In this document: positions 16,145-25,490 of the stretch, piece by piece
Numbering within the stretch: position 1 is the stretch's first letter
Layout of the letters: each line of letters begins with the position of its first letter
Assembly (NCBI RefSeq): GCF_900185015.1
Contig: NZ_FXYD01000005.1
Span: forward strand, 124,001-188,000
Direction: 5' to 3'
Source: Octadecabacter ascidiaceicola
GTDB taxonomy: Bacteria > Pseudomonadota > Alphaproteobacteria > Rhodobacterales > Rhodobacteraceae
Length of the DNA: 64,000 bases
Notes under the pieces: generated by a model
What the model was told of the DNA's origin: nothing
Databases searched by the model: none
Seen by the model: the letters and a program-made list of their open reading frames with translations, nothing else
Position numbers and translations under genes: made by a program

Positions 16145-18937
16145 ATGGCGTTCGGCAAAGGTTGTCATCTACATCTGATCGACGGATCGGCATTTATCTT
16201 TCGCGCCTATCACGCGCTGCCGCCCCTGACGCGTAAATCTGACGGCTTGCCGATTGGGGCCGTGTCAGGGTTTTGCAATATGTTGCAACGCTATGTCGAG
16301 GGCAATGTGGGCGGCGATGTCACCCATGTCGCGGTGATTTTCGATAAGGGCAGCCATACGTTTCGCAACGAGATGTATGACCAATACAAAGCCAACCGCG
16401 AGGCCATGCCAGAAGACCTGCGCCCGCAGATGCCGCTGACCCGCGATGCGACCCGTGCGTTCAACATCGCCTGCGAAGAGATCGAGGGCTTTGAAGCGGA
16501 CGACATTATGGCGACCCTTGCACGCCAAGCCCGTGAAGCGGGCGGCGCCTGCACGATCATCTCAAGCGACAAAGACATGATGCAACTTGTCGGGGATGGC
16601 GTGGTGATGATGGACGCCATGAAAGGTAACAAGATTATCGACACCGAAGGCGTGCACGAGAAATTCGGCGTCGGCCCCGACCGTGTGATCGACGTGCAGG
16701 CGCTGGCTGGGGATAGCGTTGATAACGTGCCCGGTGCGCCCGGTATCGGCATCAAAACGGCGGCGCTTTTGATCAACGAATATGGCGACCTTGAAACGCT
16801 CCTCGACCGCGCTGAGGAAATCAAACAACCCAAACGCCGTCAGACCCTGATCGACAACCGTGCCCAGATCGAACTGTCCAAACGCCTCGTGACGTTGGAC
16901 GACACGATGGACCTGCCGTTCACGCTGGACGACCTCGAAGTGCGCGATCCTGAACCTGATGTGCTACTCGAATTCCTTGCGCAAATGGAATTTCGCACGA
17001 TTGTGAAACGCGTTTCCGAGAAGCTAGGCGTTGAAGCGCCGGTGATCGAAGAGACCTCCGCCGATGTGGCCCAAGACGCGCCTGAGCAGCCCCCGTTTGA
17101 TGCGGAAAAGTACGAATGGTTGAAGGACGCCACCGCGTTGCAATCATGGATCGACCGTATTTATGCGCGTGGCTACGTCGCGGTGGATACTGAAACCACC
17201 GGCCTGAACGAAATGGTTGTCGACCTTGTTGGCGTGTCGCTGTGCGTTGAAGCGGGCGAAGCCTGTTACATCCCGCTGACCCATAAGGGTGGCACGGCCG
17301 ATGATTTGTTTGGCAATGATGAACTCGCCAAAGACCAGATGGATTTTGAAGCCTGCCTCGCCATTCTGAAATCCATGCTCGAAGACGACAGCATCCTGAA
17401 AATCTTTCAGAATGCCAAATATGACTGCAAAATTTTCAAACGCCTGAATATCGACGTGGCCCCCATCGACGACACTATGTTGATGTCCTACGCGATGAAT
17501 GCGGGCACGCATCGTCACAGCATGGACGTGCTATCCGAAAGCTATCTGGGCCACACACCGATCCCGATCAAACCCCTACTTGGGACGGGCAAATCCGCGA
17601 TCACCTTTGACCGTGTAGACGTGGCAGAGGCTGTGAAATACGCAGCGGAAGACGCCGACATTACGCTGCGCCTGTGGGAATTACTTAAGCCGCAGCTGCA
17701 CAAGAAGCAGGTCACATCCGTTTATGAAACGATGGAACGCCCGCTGGTTCCGGTACTCGCGAAAATGGAAATGTCCGGCATCAAGGTCGACCGCGACACC
17801 CTAAGCCGGATGTCCAACGCCTTCGCCCAGAAAATGGCAGGGCTTGAAGACGAACTTTACGAACTCGCCGGACACAAATTCAACGTCGGCTCGCCTGCGC
17901 AAGTGGGTGAAATCCTGTTTGACGAAATGGGGCTTGAGGGCGGCAAAAAGGGTAAGACGGGCAAGTATTCTACGGGTGCCGATATCCTAGAAGACCTTGC
18001 AACCGAACACGATTTTCCCGCCCGCGTCCTTGATTGGCGGTCTTTGTCGAAATTGAAATCGACTTACACAGACGCGCTGCAAACCCACATCAATGCAGAA
18101 ACGGGTCGTGTTCATACGTCCTATTCTATCACAGGTGCTAACACGGGGCGGTTGTCGTCGACAGAACCAAACCTGCAAAACATCCCGATCCGCACCGATG
18201 AGGGCCGTAAAATCCGTGAGGCCTTTGTCGCCGAAGAGGGCAAGGTCCTTGTCGCGCTAGATTATTCCCAGATCGAACTGCGCATTCTGGCCCATGTCGC
18301 GGGAATCGAAACCCTGAAACAGGCGTTCCGCGACGGCCACGACATCCACGCGATGACCGCATCTGAAATGTTCAACGTGCCTTTGGATGAAATGACGTCC
18401 GACGTGCGTCGTCAGGCGAAGGCGATCAACTTTGGTGTTATCTATGGCATTTCAGGCTTCGGCCTAGCGCGTAATCTGCGCATCCCGAGGGCCGAGGCGC
18501 AGGGCTTCATCGACCGCTACTTCGAACGCTTCCCCGGTATCCGCACCTATATGGATGACACGGTGGCGTTTGCCAAAGAACACAACCGCGTTGAAACGCT
18601 GTTTGGCCGCAAAATCCACACGCCCGAGATCAACGCCAAGGGTCCGCAGGCAGGCTTCGCCAAACGCGCCGCGATCAACGCGCCGATCCAAGGGACCGCC
18701 GCCGACGTCATCCGCCGCGCCATGATCCGCATGGACGACGCAATCGCCCATTTGCCCGCGCGTATGCTGCTACAGGTTCATGATGAATTGGTATTCGAAG
18801 TGGACAAGGACGCCGCTGATGACCTGATCGTCGCCGCCAAAAACGTCATGGAAAACGCCGCCAATCCGGTGGTGAAATTCGACGTGCCGTTGGTTGTTGA
18901 TGCTGGGATTGGGGCGACTTGGGCTGAGGCGCATTGA
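16145..18937 (+). CDS. polA: DNA polymerase I
   Basis: 930-residue repair and replication polymerase with all three activities. The 5'-3' exonuclease occupies about 1-300 (IFDKGSHTFRNEMYDQYKAN, KDMMQLV). The 3'-5' proofreading domain starts near 345 with AVDTETTGL, which keeps the catalytic D and E. The polymerase domain has TGRLSSTEPNLQNIPIR, motif A DYSQIELRILAH (about 705), the O-helix RRQAKAINFGVIYG, and motif C VHDELVFEV near 878. Length is normal. It ends overlapping the TTG start of the next gene. Confidence 0.98.
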   Translation: MAFGKGCHLHLIDGSAFIFRAYHALPPLTRKSDGLPIGAVSGFCNMLQRYVEGNVGGDVTHVAVIFDKGSHTFRNEMYDQYKANREAMPEDLRPQMPLTRDATRAFNIACEEIEGFEADDIMATLARQAREAGGACTIISSDKDMMQLVGDGVVMMDAMKGNKIIDTEGVHEKFGVGPDRVIDVQALAGDSVDNVPGAPGIGIKTAALLINEYGDLETLLDRAEEIKQPKRRQTLIDNRAQIELSKRLVTLDDTMDLPFTLDDLEVRDPEPDVLLEFLAQMEFRTIVKRVSEKLGVEAPVIEETSADVAQDAPEQPPFDAEKYEWLKDATALQSWIDRIYARGYVAVDTETTGLNEMVVDLVGVSLCVEAGEACYIPLTHKGGTADDLFGNDELAKDQMDFEACLAILKSMLEDDSILKIFQNAKYDCKIFKRLNIDVAPIDDTMLMSYAMNAGTHRHSMDVLSESYLGHTPIPIKPLLGTGKSAITFDRVDVAEAVKYAAEDADITLRLWELLKPQLHKKQVTSVYETMERPLVPVLAKMEMSGIKVDRDTLSRMSNAFAQKMAGLEDELYELAGHKFNVGSPAQVGEILFDEMGLEGGKKGKTGKYSTGADILEDLATEHDFPARVLDWRSLSKLKSTYTDALQTHINAETGRVHTSYSITGANTGRLSSTEPNLQNIPIRTDEGRKIREAFVAEEGKVLVALDYSQIELRILAHVAGIETLKQAFRDGHDIHAMTASEMFNVPLDEMTSDVRRQAKAINFGVIYGISGFGLARNLRIPRAEAQGFIDRYFERFPGIRTYMDDTVAFAKEHNRVETLFGRKIHTPEINAKGPQAGFAKRAAINAPIQGTAADVIRRAMIRMDDAIAHLPARMLLQVHDELVFEVDKDAADDLIVAAKNVMENAANPVVKFDVPLVVDAGIGATWAEAH

Positions 18938-19575
18938 CGTTGACCGTACCTTTGTCAGATCGCGTTTGGTTACGGTCGGCACTTCATGAGGGCGCTGTTG
19001 AGGACCTTATCACTGCGTTCGGGACACAATCCACGGGGCAAAGAGTTTCTGGGTCTCTTGCAGGGCTGACGTCGGTTTGCACGGCCATCACAGCTGAATT
19101 TGCAGGGTACGCGCCTGTCCGTCTTGTCGCATTTCAAAAAACACAAAAGAAATCATGGCACGTTCCGTGGCACCAAGATCGCGTGATCGCAGTGCAAGAA
19201 AAGCACGATGTCGAGGGATATACAAACTGGAGCTTCAAAGGAGACCAATGGCACTGTGAACCACCTATCTCGGTTTTATCTGACATGTTGTTTGTGCGGG
19301 TGTTTTTGGATGATTGCTCGGCGGAAGTTGGGGGCATGATGATCGCGCGAGGTAGTCATGCGCTGGGCAAAGTCGCTTCGGAATCTGCTGAGAAACATGC
19401 TGCGAATTTCGTTCATGAGATCGAAGAGGCTCGGGCAGGAGATATACTGATTTTGCCAATGCTGACGCTGCACAAATCAAATGCGGGGCAGAACCCGTCG
19501 ACGCGGAGCGTCTTGCGCGTTGATTTTGCCCGAACGAAATTGCCTATGCCACTTGCGTGGCAGCATTTCGGATAG
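18934..19575 (+). CDS. Phytanoyl-CoA dioxygenase-like Fe(II)/2-oxoglutarate oxygenase
   Basis: 213 residues. The iron-binding HxD is visible in PWHQDRV (about 77-83) and the distal histidine in LTLHKSNAGQNPSTRSVLRVDF, where the arginine would bind 2-oxoglutarate. The substrate is unknown; PhyH-like proteins hydroxylate lipids, amino acids or small metabolites. TTG start inside the polA stop codon, so translation is probably coupled to polA. Shorter than classical PhyH (~250-300). Confidence 0.75.
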   Translation: MTLTVPLSDRVWLRSALHEGAVEDLITAFGTQSTGQRVSGSLAGLTSVCTAITAEFAGYAPVRLVAFQKTQKKSWHVPWHQDRVIAVQEKHDVEGYTNWSFKGDQWHCEPPISVLSDMLFVRVFLDDCSAEVGGMMIARGSHALGKVASESAEKHAANFVHEIEEARAGDILILPMLTLHKSNAGQNPSTRSVLRVDFARTKLPMPLAWQHFG

Positions 19576-19581
19576 AAAGCA

Positions 19582-19618
19582 AAACGGACGCGCTGAGGGA
19601 GGGGCAGCGCGTCCGTTT
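19582..19618. terminator. Bidirectional terminator between PhyH-like and hsp20 genes
   Basis: AAACGGACGCGCTG (19582-19595) pairs perfectly with CAGCGCGTCCGTTT (19605-19618) around a 9-base loop. T-rich sequence flanks both sides, and the two genes converge on it, so it can end transcripts from both strands. Confidence 0.85.
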
Positions 19619-19645
19619 CGTCGTCTTGGGAGGAGACGTCAGGGG

Positions 19646-20113
19646 TTAGTTAACCTTGTCACCCTCAATCACGTCCTGCTCGATTTTCGGAGCTTTCGCA
19701 ATCTCGATCCGGCGCGGTTTCAGGGCTTCTGGCACTTCGCGGGTCAGGTCGATGTGCAGCATGCCATTTTCATGGGCAGCACCAGTGACCTTCACATGGT
19801 CGGCAAGGTGAAACCGGCGGCTAAAGGCGCGGGTCGCGATGCCGCGGTGCAGATAGGTGCGCTCAGCGTCATCATCTGCCTTTTTCGCCGTGACGTGCAG
19901 CGCGTTTTCCTTAACCTCAACCGAGAGGTCTTCTTCGCCAAATCCGGCAACGGCAATGGAAATGCGCCAGCCGTCATCAGCGGTTTTTTCAATGTTATAG
20001 GGTGGGTAGCTTTGGTTGCTCGTGTCGTTGGACAAGATGCGGTCCATCATATCGGTGATTTGGTCAAAACCGACAGTGGCGCGGTGTAGTGGAGCCAGAT
20101 TTAAAGTACGCAT
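19646..20113 (-). CDS. ibpA: Small heat-shock protein Hsp20 (IbpA-like)
   Basis: 155-residue holdase chaperone that binds unfolding proteins. The alpha-crystallin domain spans about 38-130, with YNIEKTADDGWRISIAVAGF at its start and a final beta strand ENGMLHIDLTREVPEAL; the IxI-like tail RRIEIAK follows. The N-terminus MRTLNLAPLHRATVGFD is typical of alphaproteobacterial IbpA-type proteins. The upstream region shows a sigma-32-type promoter and a leader that may act as an RNA thermometer. Confidence 0.95.
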   Translation of the reverse strand: MRTLNLAPLHRATVGFDQITDMMDRILSNDTSNQSYPPYNIEKTADDGWRISIAVAGFGEEDLSVEVKENALHVTAKKADDDAERTYLHRGIATRAFSRRFHLADHVKVTGAAHENGMLHIDLTREVPEALKPRRIEIAKAPKIEQDVIEGDKVN

Positions 20114-20200
20114 GGTGTATCCTTTTCAAAGCGATAACGATGTTGGCCTTCCCAAACGGGGCAAGGCGGGTGGTTCAGGACCCATGATTGGCATCCCGAT
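20114..20200 (-). promoter_or_regulatory. Candidate ROSE-like RNA thermometer in the hsp20 leader
   Basis: The predicted leader is about 87 bases. Just before the start, UCGCU (20131-20135 on the complement) faces the ribosome site AGGA (20121-20124) across a short loop. This matches the UYGCU/AGGA pairing that defines ROSE elements upstream of small heat-shock genes in alphaproteobacteria. The upstream helices of a full ROSE element were not verified. Confidence 0.45.
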
Positions 20201-20207
20201 ACAGATT

Positions 20208-20236
20208 ATTTGGGGCGGGGGTGTGCAGCTTTCAAG
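20208..20236 (-). promoter_or_regulatory. Sigma-32 (RpoH)-type promoter of hsp20
   Basis: On the minus strand CTTGAAA (complement of 20230-20236) is followed after 14 bases by CCCCAAAT (complement of 20208-20215). This matches the heat-shock consensus CTTGAAA-N11-16-CCCCATnT closely, with one change in the -10 element. Position fits a leader of roughly 90 bases. Confidence 0.75.
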
Positions 20237-20252
20237 TAGCTTGCGTCACGTT

Positions 20253-21065
20253 TTAGGGGCGGACGAACAAGGCGCCTGTGTCATTGCGCTCACCAGGGCG
20301 GATAACGCGGGCTGACGTGGGCGGCGTTGAAAACAATCCCCGCCCTTCTTCTAGCGCCAAACGCAGCGTGGCAATCGGTTCTGCTAGGTCCATGCCAAGG
20401 GCGACCTTTTCACCGTCGAGTTCCGCCATCGCAGAGAACACGGAGACAAGGCGCGGAACGCCGTTTTCGTTGCGGAAAACAGGGGCTCCGGAGGCTCCGA
20501 AATCAATTTCGCAGCTCATCACCAACAGGCCTGCTTGTTGACCCGTGACATTACAGGTTTCTTGCAATGACGGGTTCTCGGCGCGGTCTTTCGCGTAGGA
20601 TACAACGCCGACTTGCGAACCGCGCAGCATGCTTGTGGACAACTCAAACGGCTCAATGCGGGAGTTACGGATCGGTTGGTCCAGCTGCAACAGCGCCACG
20701 TCATAGCGTACAACATCGGACGTCGTATCAGTTCGGTTGTCATAGGACGGATGGATGACTGCATTGCGAACGGACCGTGTGGCCTCGGCGCGGCCGTTGC
20801 GCAGACCTGCAAGGAACGAGATACGGTTGAAATCAACGGCTTGCCCGCCGTTGGTTTCGAACATGCAGTGGGCGGCGGTCAACACAAGGTCAGGGGCGAT
20901 CAACGTGCCCGTGCAAAACCCTTTGCCGTCAATGTCCAAACGGCCAACGGCTTCCCAGCCACGGGCGTCATTTCCGGTTTCCAAAGACTGAAGCGCACTG
21001 GTTTGGGCCTGCGCAGATACGGCAGAAAAGACTCCAAAAACCAGTGAAATAAGTAGTTTGCGCAT
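20253..21065 (-). CDS. Trypsin-like serine protease (S1 family), secreted
   Basis: 270 residues with a signal peptide (cleavage after about AQA, residue 20). The catalytic histidine is in LTAAHCMF, the aspartate in YDVALLQL, and the serine in DFGASGAPVF, which replaces the usual GDSGGP and resembles the V8/glutamyl-endopeptidase branch. Two cysteine pairs are plausible. Periplasmic or extracellular. The start ATG at 21065 begins MRKLLISLVFG. It stands alone between hsp20 and glcF. Confidence 0.88.
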   Translation of the reverse strand: MRKLLISLVFGVFSAVSAQAQTSALQSLETGNDARGWEAVGRLDIDGKGFCTGTLIAPDLVLTAAHCMFETNGGQAVDFNRISFLAGLRNGRAEATRSVRNAVIHPSYDNRTDTTSDVVRYDVALLQLDQPIRNSRIEPFELSTSMLRGSQVGVVSYAKDRAENPSLQETCNVTGQQAGLLVMSCEIDFGASGAPVFRNENGVPRLVSVFSAMAELDGEKVALGMDLAEPIATLRLALEEGRGLFSTPPTSARVIRPGERNDTGALFVRP

Positions 21066-21122
21066 GCTTCGTCCGTTTGTTTCCCTGTAATTAACGCTTC
21101 ATTAGGGCACAAATGTGGCATG

Positions 21123-22442
21123 CTACCGCAGGATCGGCACCTCGGGCGCGCGTTTTCTCGGGGCTGTCAGGGCAGGAGGTTTAGGCCCACCCGTCGCCCA
21201 ATCCAGCAGTTCAACGGTGTGAACAATCGGCACGTCAGTCGCGCTGCCGATTTGCATCATACACCCGATGTTTCCGGCCGCGATAATGTCGGGCTTCACG
21301 GCCTCCAGCGTTTGAACCTTGCGGGTCTTAAGTCGCTTGGATATCTCCGGCTGCATCAGGTTGTACGTGCCCGCAGACCCGCAACACAGGTGGCTGTCTG
21401 CGGGTTCTGTGACGTTGAAACCAGCCGTCTTTAGCAAATCCTTGGGGAATGTCTTGATCTGCTGACCATGCTGCAATGAGCAGGCCGCATGATAGGCAAC
21501 CGTAAGATCCGGTGCGCCGCCTGTTGGCAAGTTCAGTTTCATCAGAACTTCGGACACGTCCATTGCAATGTCTGCCACCGCAGCAGCATCATCTGCAGTC
21601 TCGGTCTCGCGGAACATATGGCCGTAGTCCTTCACCGTGGTCCCACATCCAGACGTATTGATTACAATCGCATCAAGGCCGTCGTTTTCCATCTCGGCGC
21701 GCCATGCCTTGATGTTTTTGGCCGCCGCAGCATGGCTTTCAGATGTCTTGCCCATGTGGTGCGTCAGCGCCCCGCAGCACCCTTGGCCTTCTGGGATTAC
21801 CACTTCAGCGCCTAGCCGTGTGAGAAGGCGGATGGTGGCGTCATTGATATCCGTGTTCAACGCCTTTTGCGCACAGCCCGTCATCAACGCGACGCGCATC
21901 TTTTTGTTCTGCACTGGAAACGTTTGCGGATCATCATTGCGCGACACGGGCGGGATCACCTTCGGGGCCATCTCTAACATCGCCCGCAGCCGCGCATCGG
22001 GCATGAACGGCGCAAAAGGCCTGCCAATCTTTGCTCCAAGCAGCGCCACACGAAACCGCATCGGATAGGGTAGGATACGCGCCAATACCCAACGTAAAAC
22101 ACGATCGCTCAGTGGGCGTTTATAAGTGTTTTCAATGTACTCACGGGCATGATCGACAAGATGCATGTAGTGCACCCCAGACGGGCAAGTCGTCATGCAA
22201 GCCAGGCAGGACAGACAGCGATCGATATGTTTTACCGTCTTTTCATCCGGCACACGCTCGTTCTCCAGCATGTCCTTGATGAGGTAAATGCGCCCGCGTG
22301 GGCTGTCCAATTCATCGCCCAAAACCTGATAGGTCGGGCAGGTCGCGGTGCAGAACCCGCAATGCACACAGGTGCGCAGGATTTCGTTTGCCCGTGCTGT
22401 ACCCGCGTCTTTCAGCTGATCATCGGTAAAGGTGGTCTGCAT
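21123..22442 (-). CDS. glcF: Glycolate oxidase iron-sulfur subunit GlcF
   Basis: 439 residues. Two 4Fe-4S ferredoxin motifs, CVHCGFCTATCP (about 25-36) and CLSCLACMTTCP (about 77-88), are followed by two CCG domains with CCGALTHHMG and CCGSAGTYNL. GlcF passes electrons from the GlcD/GlcE flavoproteins to the membrane quinone pool. Length and domain order match E. coli GlcF. It is the last gene of the operon. Confidence 0.95.
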   Translation of the reverse strand: MQTTFTDDQLKDAGTARANEILRTCVHCGFCTATCPTYQVLGDELDSPRGRIYLIKDMLENERVPDEKTVKHIDRCLSCLACMTTCPSGVHYMHLVDHAREYIENTYKRPLSDRVLRWVLARILPYPMRFRVALLGAKIGRPFAPFMPDARLRAMLEMAPKVIPPVSRNDDPQTFPVQNKKMRVALMTGCAQKALNTDINDATIRLLTRLGAEVVIPEGQGCCGALTHHMGKTSESHAAAAKNIKAWRAEMENDGLDAIVINTSGCGTTVKDYGHMFRETETADDAAAVADIAMDVSEVLMKLNLPTGGAPDLTVAYHAACSLQHGQQIKTFPKDLLKTAGFNVTEPADSHLCCGSAGTYNLMQPEISKRLKTRKVQTLEAVKPDIIAAGNIGCMMQIGSATDVPIVHTVELLDWATGGPKPPALTAPRKRAPEVPILR

Positions 22443-22443
22443 A

Positions 22444-22764
22444 TCAGGCTCCGCTCGTATTGATCAGCAAGAACAAAAAGGAAATCACAAAGGTCGGAAC
22501 AAGCGCCCAAAGCATCCGTGACCAAATGTCGATACTTGGCCGCGTAAAAAGGCGCGGTGTTAAAGATACCGCGCCAATGACAACACCGACCACAATTGGC
22601 AGGCTGATGACGCGCAACGCTTCGGGCAAGTATTCACCCAGTGCGATTATACCCAGGCCACCAAATGCAGCCGCAACCACCAGCCGCCAATCCCACAACA
22701 GTGCCGCCATGATCGTTGCCCCGATGCAGGGCATGATGACAAATCCCAAACCGAGCCCGTTCAT
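22444..22764 (-). CDS. Small membrane protein embedded in the glc operon
   Basis: 106 residues with three to four predicted transmembrane segments (about 4-20, 27-42, 53-70 and 84-103). No domain recognised. Its ATG overlaps the glcE stop (ATGA), and one base separates its stop from the glcF start, so it is translated as part of the operon. A role in anchoring or exporting to the glycolate oxidase complex is possible but unsupported by homology here. Confidence 0.75.
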   Translation of the reverse strand: MNGLGLGFVIMPCIGATIMAALLWDWRLVVAAAFGGLGIIALGEYLPEALRVISLPIVVGVVIGAVSLTPRLFTRPSIDIWSRMLWALVPTFVISFLFLLINTSGA

Positions 22765-23969
22765 CCCATCAACCCCGCATTCATTATCCCGCGCGGGTCG
22801 AATTTGTTACGCAGCCCTTTTGATAACATGTTGACCGTCGGGTTTTCCGGTTGAAAGACAGGCACCGCATTTCGTAATGCGCCTGGGCCTTTGATCAATG
22901 TTGCGTGCCCGCCACTAAACGCACATTGGCTTTGCAAGTACTCGACCAAAACTTGCCCGCCCAACTCCGCTGAAGGCTCCCCGTCAACGACCTTGGCGCA
23001 ATCCACCAGTTGGTTTGCGTCCGCCCCGATCCAGACCAGTCCACCGCCCCAATCCGTCATAATGTCGAATGTCGGACCATTCTCATAAGGTACGAACATA
23101 TTGCGCGTGGCAAAATGCATCTCAGAAAGCGCGGATGGCTGGATCGACATACGCACCACAACATCTTTGCCAGCTAGGGCATCAACATTGCGGATTGCCA
23201 CCCAGATGCGCTCAGACGCGGTCGGATCATCCACGATCTGAACCTCGCCATAGGATTTGATGAGATCGGCTAGCTTCCCCACACGATAATTTACCGAGTT
23301 TTCAAACCCCTCAAGGCGAAGGTGCATCGTACGATCCACATCCCATGCAGCCCCCGACACTTCATATGGGGACCCAAGGGCTGCGGACATTGCGTCAGCT
23401 GCTGTTGTTTCATCCAGACCAAAGATGCAAAGGGTAGCTTGTGTTTCCGCACGGGGCAGGACCTTCAGTGATACTTCGCTAAGCACACCCAGCGTCCCGT
23501 AAGACCCCGCCATCAGCTTCACCAGATCGTATCCAGTGACGTTCTTCATTACCCGACCACCGTTCTTGATGGTCGTGCCAGCCCCATCCACAAAACGCAC
23601 CCCAAGTAGGTGATCACGGCACGCACCGACAGAAATCCGCCGCGGCCCGCTGGCGTTCGTGGCAACGATACCGCCAATGGTTGGTTTGCCGGTAGTGCCT
23701 AACAAGGTGCGATGATCCATCGGTTCGAACGCGAGCCGCTGGTTCTCGGCCTCGAGCGCCGCTTCGATATCTGCCACGGGGGTTCCGGCCTGCGCCACAA
23801 TCGTCAGCGCACCGGGTTCATACAAACTAATCCCGTTCAACCCAGCGGTGCTTAACACATCCCCCACAACTGGATTGCCAATGTCGCGGGTGCCGCCGCC
23901 ACAAATATGCAGCGGCCCTGTTGCGCCCTTCACGGCCTCGGCCAGTTCTTGTTCTGTCGTTACGGTCAT
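22761..23969 (-). CDS. glcE: Glycolate oxidase FAD-binding subunit GlcE
   Basis: 402 residues of the FAD-linked oxidase (PCMH) fold. The FAD-binding stretch includes HICGGGTRD near residue 24, LGTTGKPTIGGIVATNASGPRR (start about 92), and RVMKNVTGYDLVKLMAGSYGTLG. It pairs with GlcD and GlcF to oxidise glycolate to glyoxylate. The ATG at 23969 has AAGAAG upstream; the reading frame stays open for 27 more codons into repeat sequence and that extension is rejected. Confidence 0.94.
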   Translation of the reverse strand: MTVTTEQELAEAVKGATGPLHICGGGTRDIGNPVVGDVLSTAGLNGISLYEPGALTIVAQAGTPVADIEAALEAENQRLAFEPMDHRTLLGTTGKPTIGGIVATNASGPRRISVGACRDHLLGVRFVDGAGTTIKNGGRVMKNVTGYDLVKLMAGSYGTLGVLSEVSLKVLPRAETQATLCIFGLDETTAADAMSAALGSPYEVSGAAWDVDRTMHLRLEGFENSVNYRVGKLADLIKSYGEVQIVDDPTASERIWVAIRNVDALAGKDVVVRMSIQPSALSEMHFATRNMFVPYENGPTFDIMTDWGGGLVWIGADANQLVDCAKVVDGEPSAELGGQVLVEYLQSQCAFSGGHATLIKGPGALRNAVPVFQPENPTVNMLSKGLRNKFDPRGIMNAGLMG

Positions 23970-23974
23970 TTTCA

Positions 23975-24030
23975 GCTTCTTTTGTTCACTAAACCTCGGG
24001 GGAGCGAAGCGGGGGCTGGCCCCCCTTAAC
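23975..24030. repeat. Dispersed intergenic repeat, degenerate inverted copy
   Basis: Between the glcD stop and the glcE start. On the minus strand a GGGGGCCAGCCCCC hairpin and CTCCCCCGAGGT are followed by TTTAGTGAACAAAAGAAG. This matches the hairpin-plus-ACAAAAG design of the copies at 14166, 31593, 36091 and 51945 but is less conserved and in the opposite orientation. It supplies the ribosome site of glcE. Confidence 0.5.
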
Positions 24031-24036
24031 ACTAAC

Positions 24037-25476
24037 CTACTCCGCCGCAATACGACGCGATGCGCTGCTGTCGAGCGGGAAAACCTTTGCAGGGTTCAAC
24101 AGCCATTCAGGGTCAAACACATCCTTCACGGCCATCTGAATATCCAGATCTTGTTGCGCATACTGGTGGGTCATCAGGTCTCGTTTTTCAATTCCAACGC
24201 CGTGCTCTCCGGTCAAACAGCCACCTGCGTCGACACATAGTTTCAGGATTTCAGCACCCATCGCCTCGCACAACTCCAGGTCACCTGGTTTGTTGGCGTC
24301 ATAGCAAATCAGCGGATGCATATTGCCGTCACCTGCGTGGAAAACATTGCCGACTTTCAGGCCAAACTCGTCTGACAATTCCCCGATGCGGCGCAGCACC
24401 ATCGGCAGGGATGACACAGGGATCGTGCCGTCCAGACACATATAGTCGCTGATCTGCCCAATCGCGCCGAATGCGGATTTGCGGCCTAGCCAAATGCGGG
24501 CGGCTTCTTCTTCGTCTTGCGCTTCACGTAGTTCAACTGGATCGTGTTTAAGGGCGATGTCCTTGATCAGGGCAAGTTGTTCGTCAATTTCTTCGGGGGC
24601 ACCCTCGACTTCGACAATCAACAGTGCTTCGCAATCCGGATAGCCCGCCTTGGCATAATTCTCGGTGGTCTCAATGCACAAACGGTCCATGAATTCGATC
24701 GCCACGGGCAACACGCCTGCCTTGATGATGTCCGCCACACAGGCACCTGCAACCTCGTTGTCATTGAACGCCATCAGAACCGGCCGCGCACCCTCGGGCT
24801 TGCGTAAAATGCGCAACGTGGCCTCGGTCACGACGCCAAGCTGCCCCTCAGACCCGCAGATCAACCCAAGCAGGTCCAGACCTGCCGCATCCAAATGCGC
24901 ACCACCGATCTCAGTAATCGTGCCATCCATAAGCACCATCTTCACGCCCATCAGATTGTTCGTCGTCACGCCGTACTTCAAACAATGGGCTCCGCCGGAA
25001 TTCATCGCGACATTGCCCGCAATCGCGCAGGCCAATTGGCTGGATGGGTCGGGCGCATAAAAGAAATCCATCGCTTCAACCGCGCCAGTGACGCTTAGGT
25101 TTGTGCGGCCGGACTGAACGCGGATGTAGCGGTCATCGTAGTTGGTTTCCAACACGCTGTTCAGCCGCGCCACACCCAAAATCACGCAATCCGCCGTGGG
25201 CAATGCGCCCCCCGCCAATGAGGTGCCTGATCCGCGTGGGACAACAGGTACGCCCATTTCATGGCACACTTTCAAAACAGCCGCGACTTCCTCGGTTGAG
25301 GTTGGAAGCACCGCACATAGTGGCGGGCATTTGTAGGCGGTCAGAGCATCGCACTCATAGGCGCGGACCTCAGATTCGGAATGAATAACGGCACCATCGC
25401 GCAAAACACCTTGAAGTCGTTCGACAATTTGCGCCTTTCGTGACAGCACGTTTTGGTTTGGGGTCGGCATTTGCAT
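24037..25476 (-). CDS. glcD: Glycolate oxidase FAD-binding subunit GlcD
   Basis: 479 residues of the FAD-linked oxidase family (GlcD / D-lactate dehydrogenase type). The FAD-binding PVVPRGSGTSLAGGALPT lies near residue 75, NVAMNSGGAHCLKYGVTTNN near 140, and the C-terminal GNVFHAGDGNMHPLICYD and CLTGEHGVGIEKRD (about 375-435) carry the metal-binding histidines. The start at 25476 has AAAGGA 8 bases upstream; a further in-frame ATG at 25485 sits directly on that ribosome site. First gene of glcD-E-membrane-F, under the operator at 25491-25515. Confidence 0.95.
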   Translation of the reverse strand: MQMPTPNQNVLSRKAQIVERLQGVLRDGAVIHSESEVRAYECDALTAYKCPPLCAVLPTSTEEVAAVLKVCHEMGVPVVPRGSGTSLAGGALPTADCVILGVARLNSVLETNYDDRYIRVQSGRTNLSVTGAVEAMDFFYAPDPSSQLACAIAGNVAMNSGGAHCLKYGVTTNNLMGVKMVLMDGTITEIGGAHLDAAGLDLLGLICGSEGQLGVVTEATLRILRKPEGARPVLMAFNDNEVAGACVADIIKAGVLPVAIEFMDRLCIETTENYAKAGYPDCEALLIVEVEGAPEEIDEQLALIKDIALKHDPVELREAQDEEEAARIWLGRKSAFGAIGQISDYMCLDGTIPVSSLPMVLRRIGELSDEFGLKVGNVFHAGDGNMHPLICYDANKPGDLELCEAMGAEILKLCVDAGGCLTGEHGVGIEKRDLMTHQYAQQDLDIQMAVKDVFDPEWLLNPAKVFPLDSSASRRIAAE

Positions 25477-25490
25477 CGGAAGCATCCTTT

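Noticed and set aside
24037-25485. glcD start at 25485
   Set aside because: The ATG at 25485 overlaps the AAAGGA ribosome site; the ATG at 25476 is correctly spaced.
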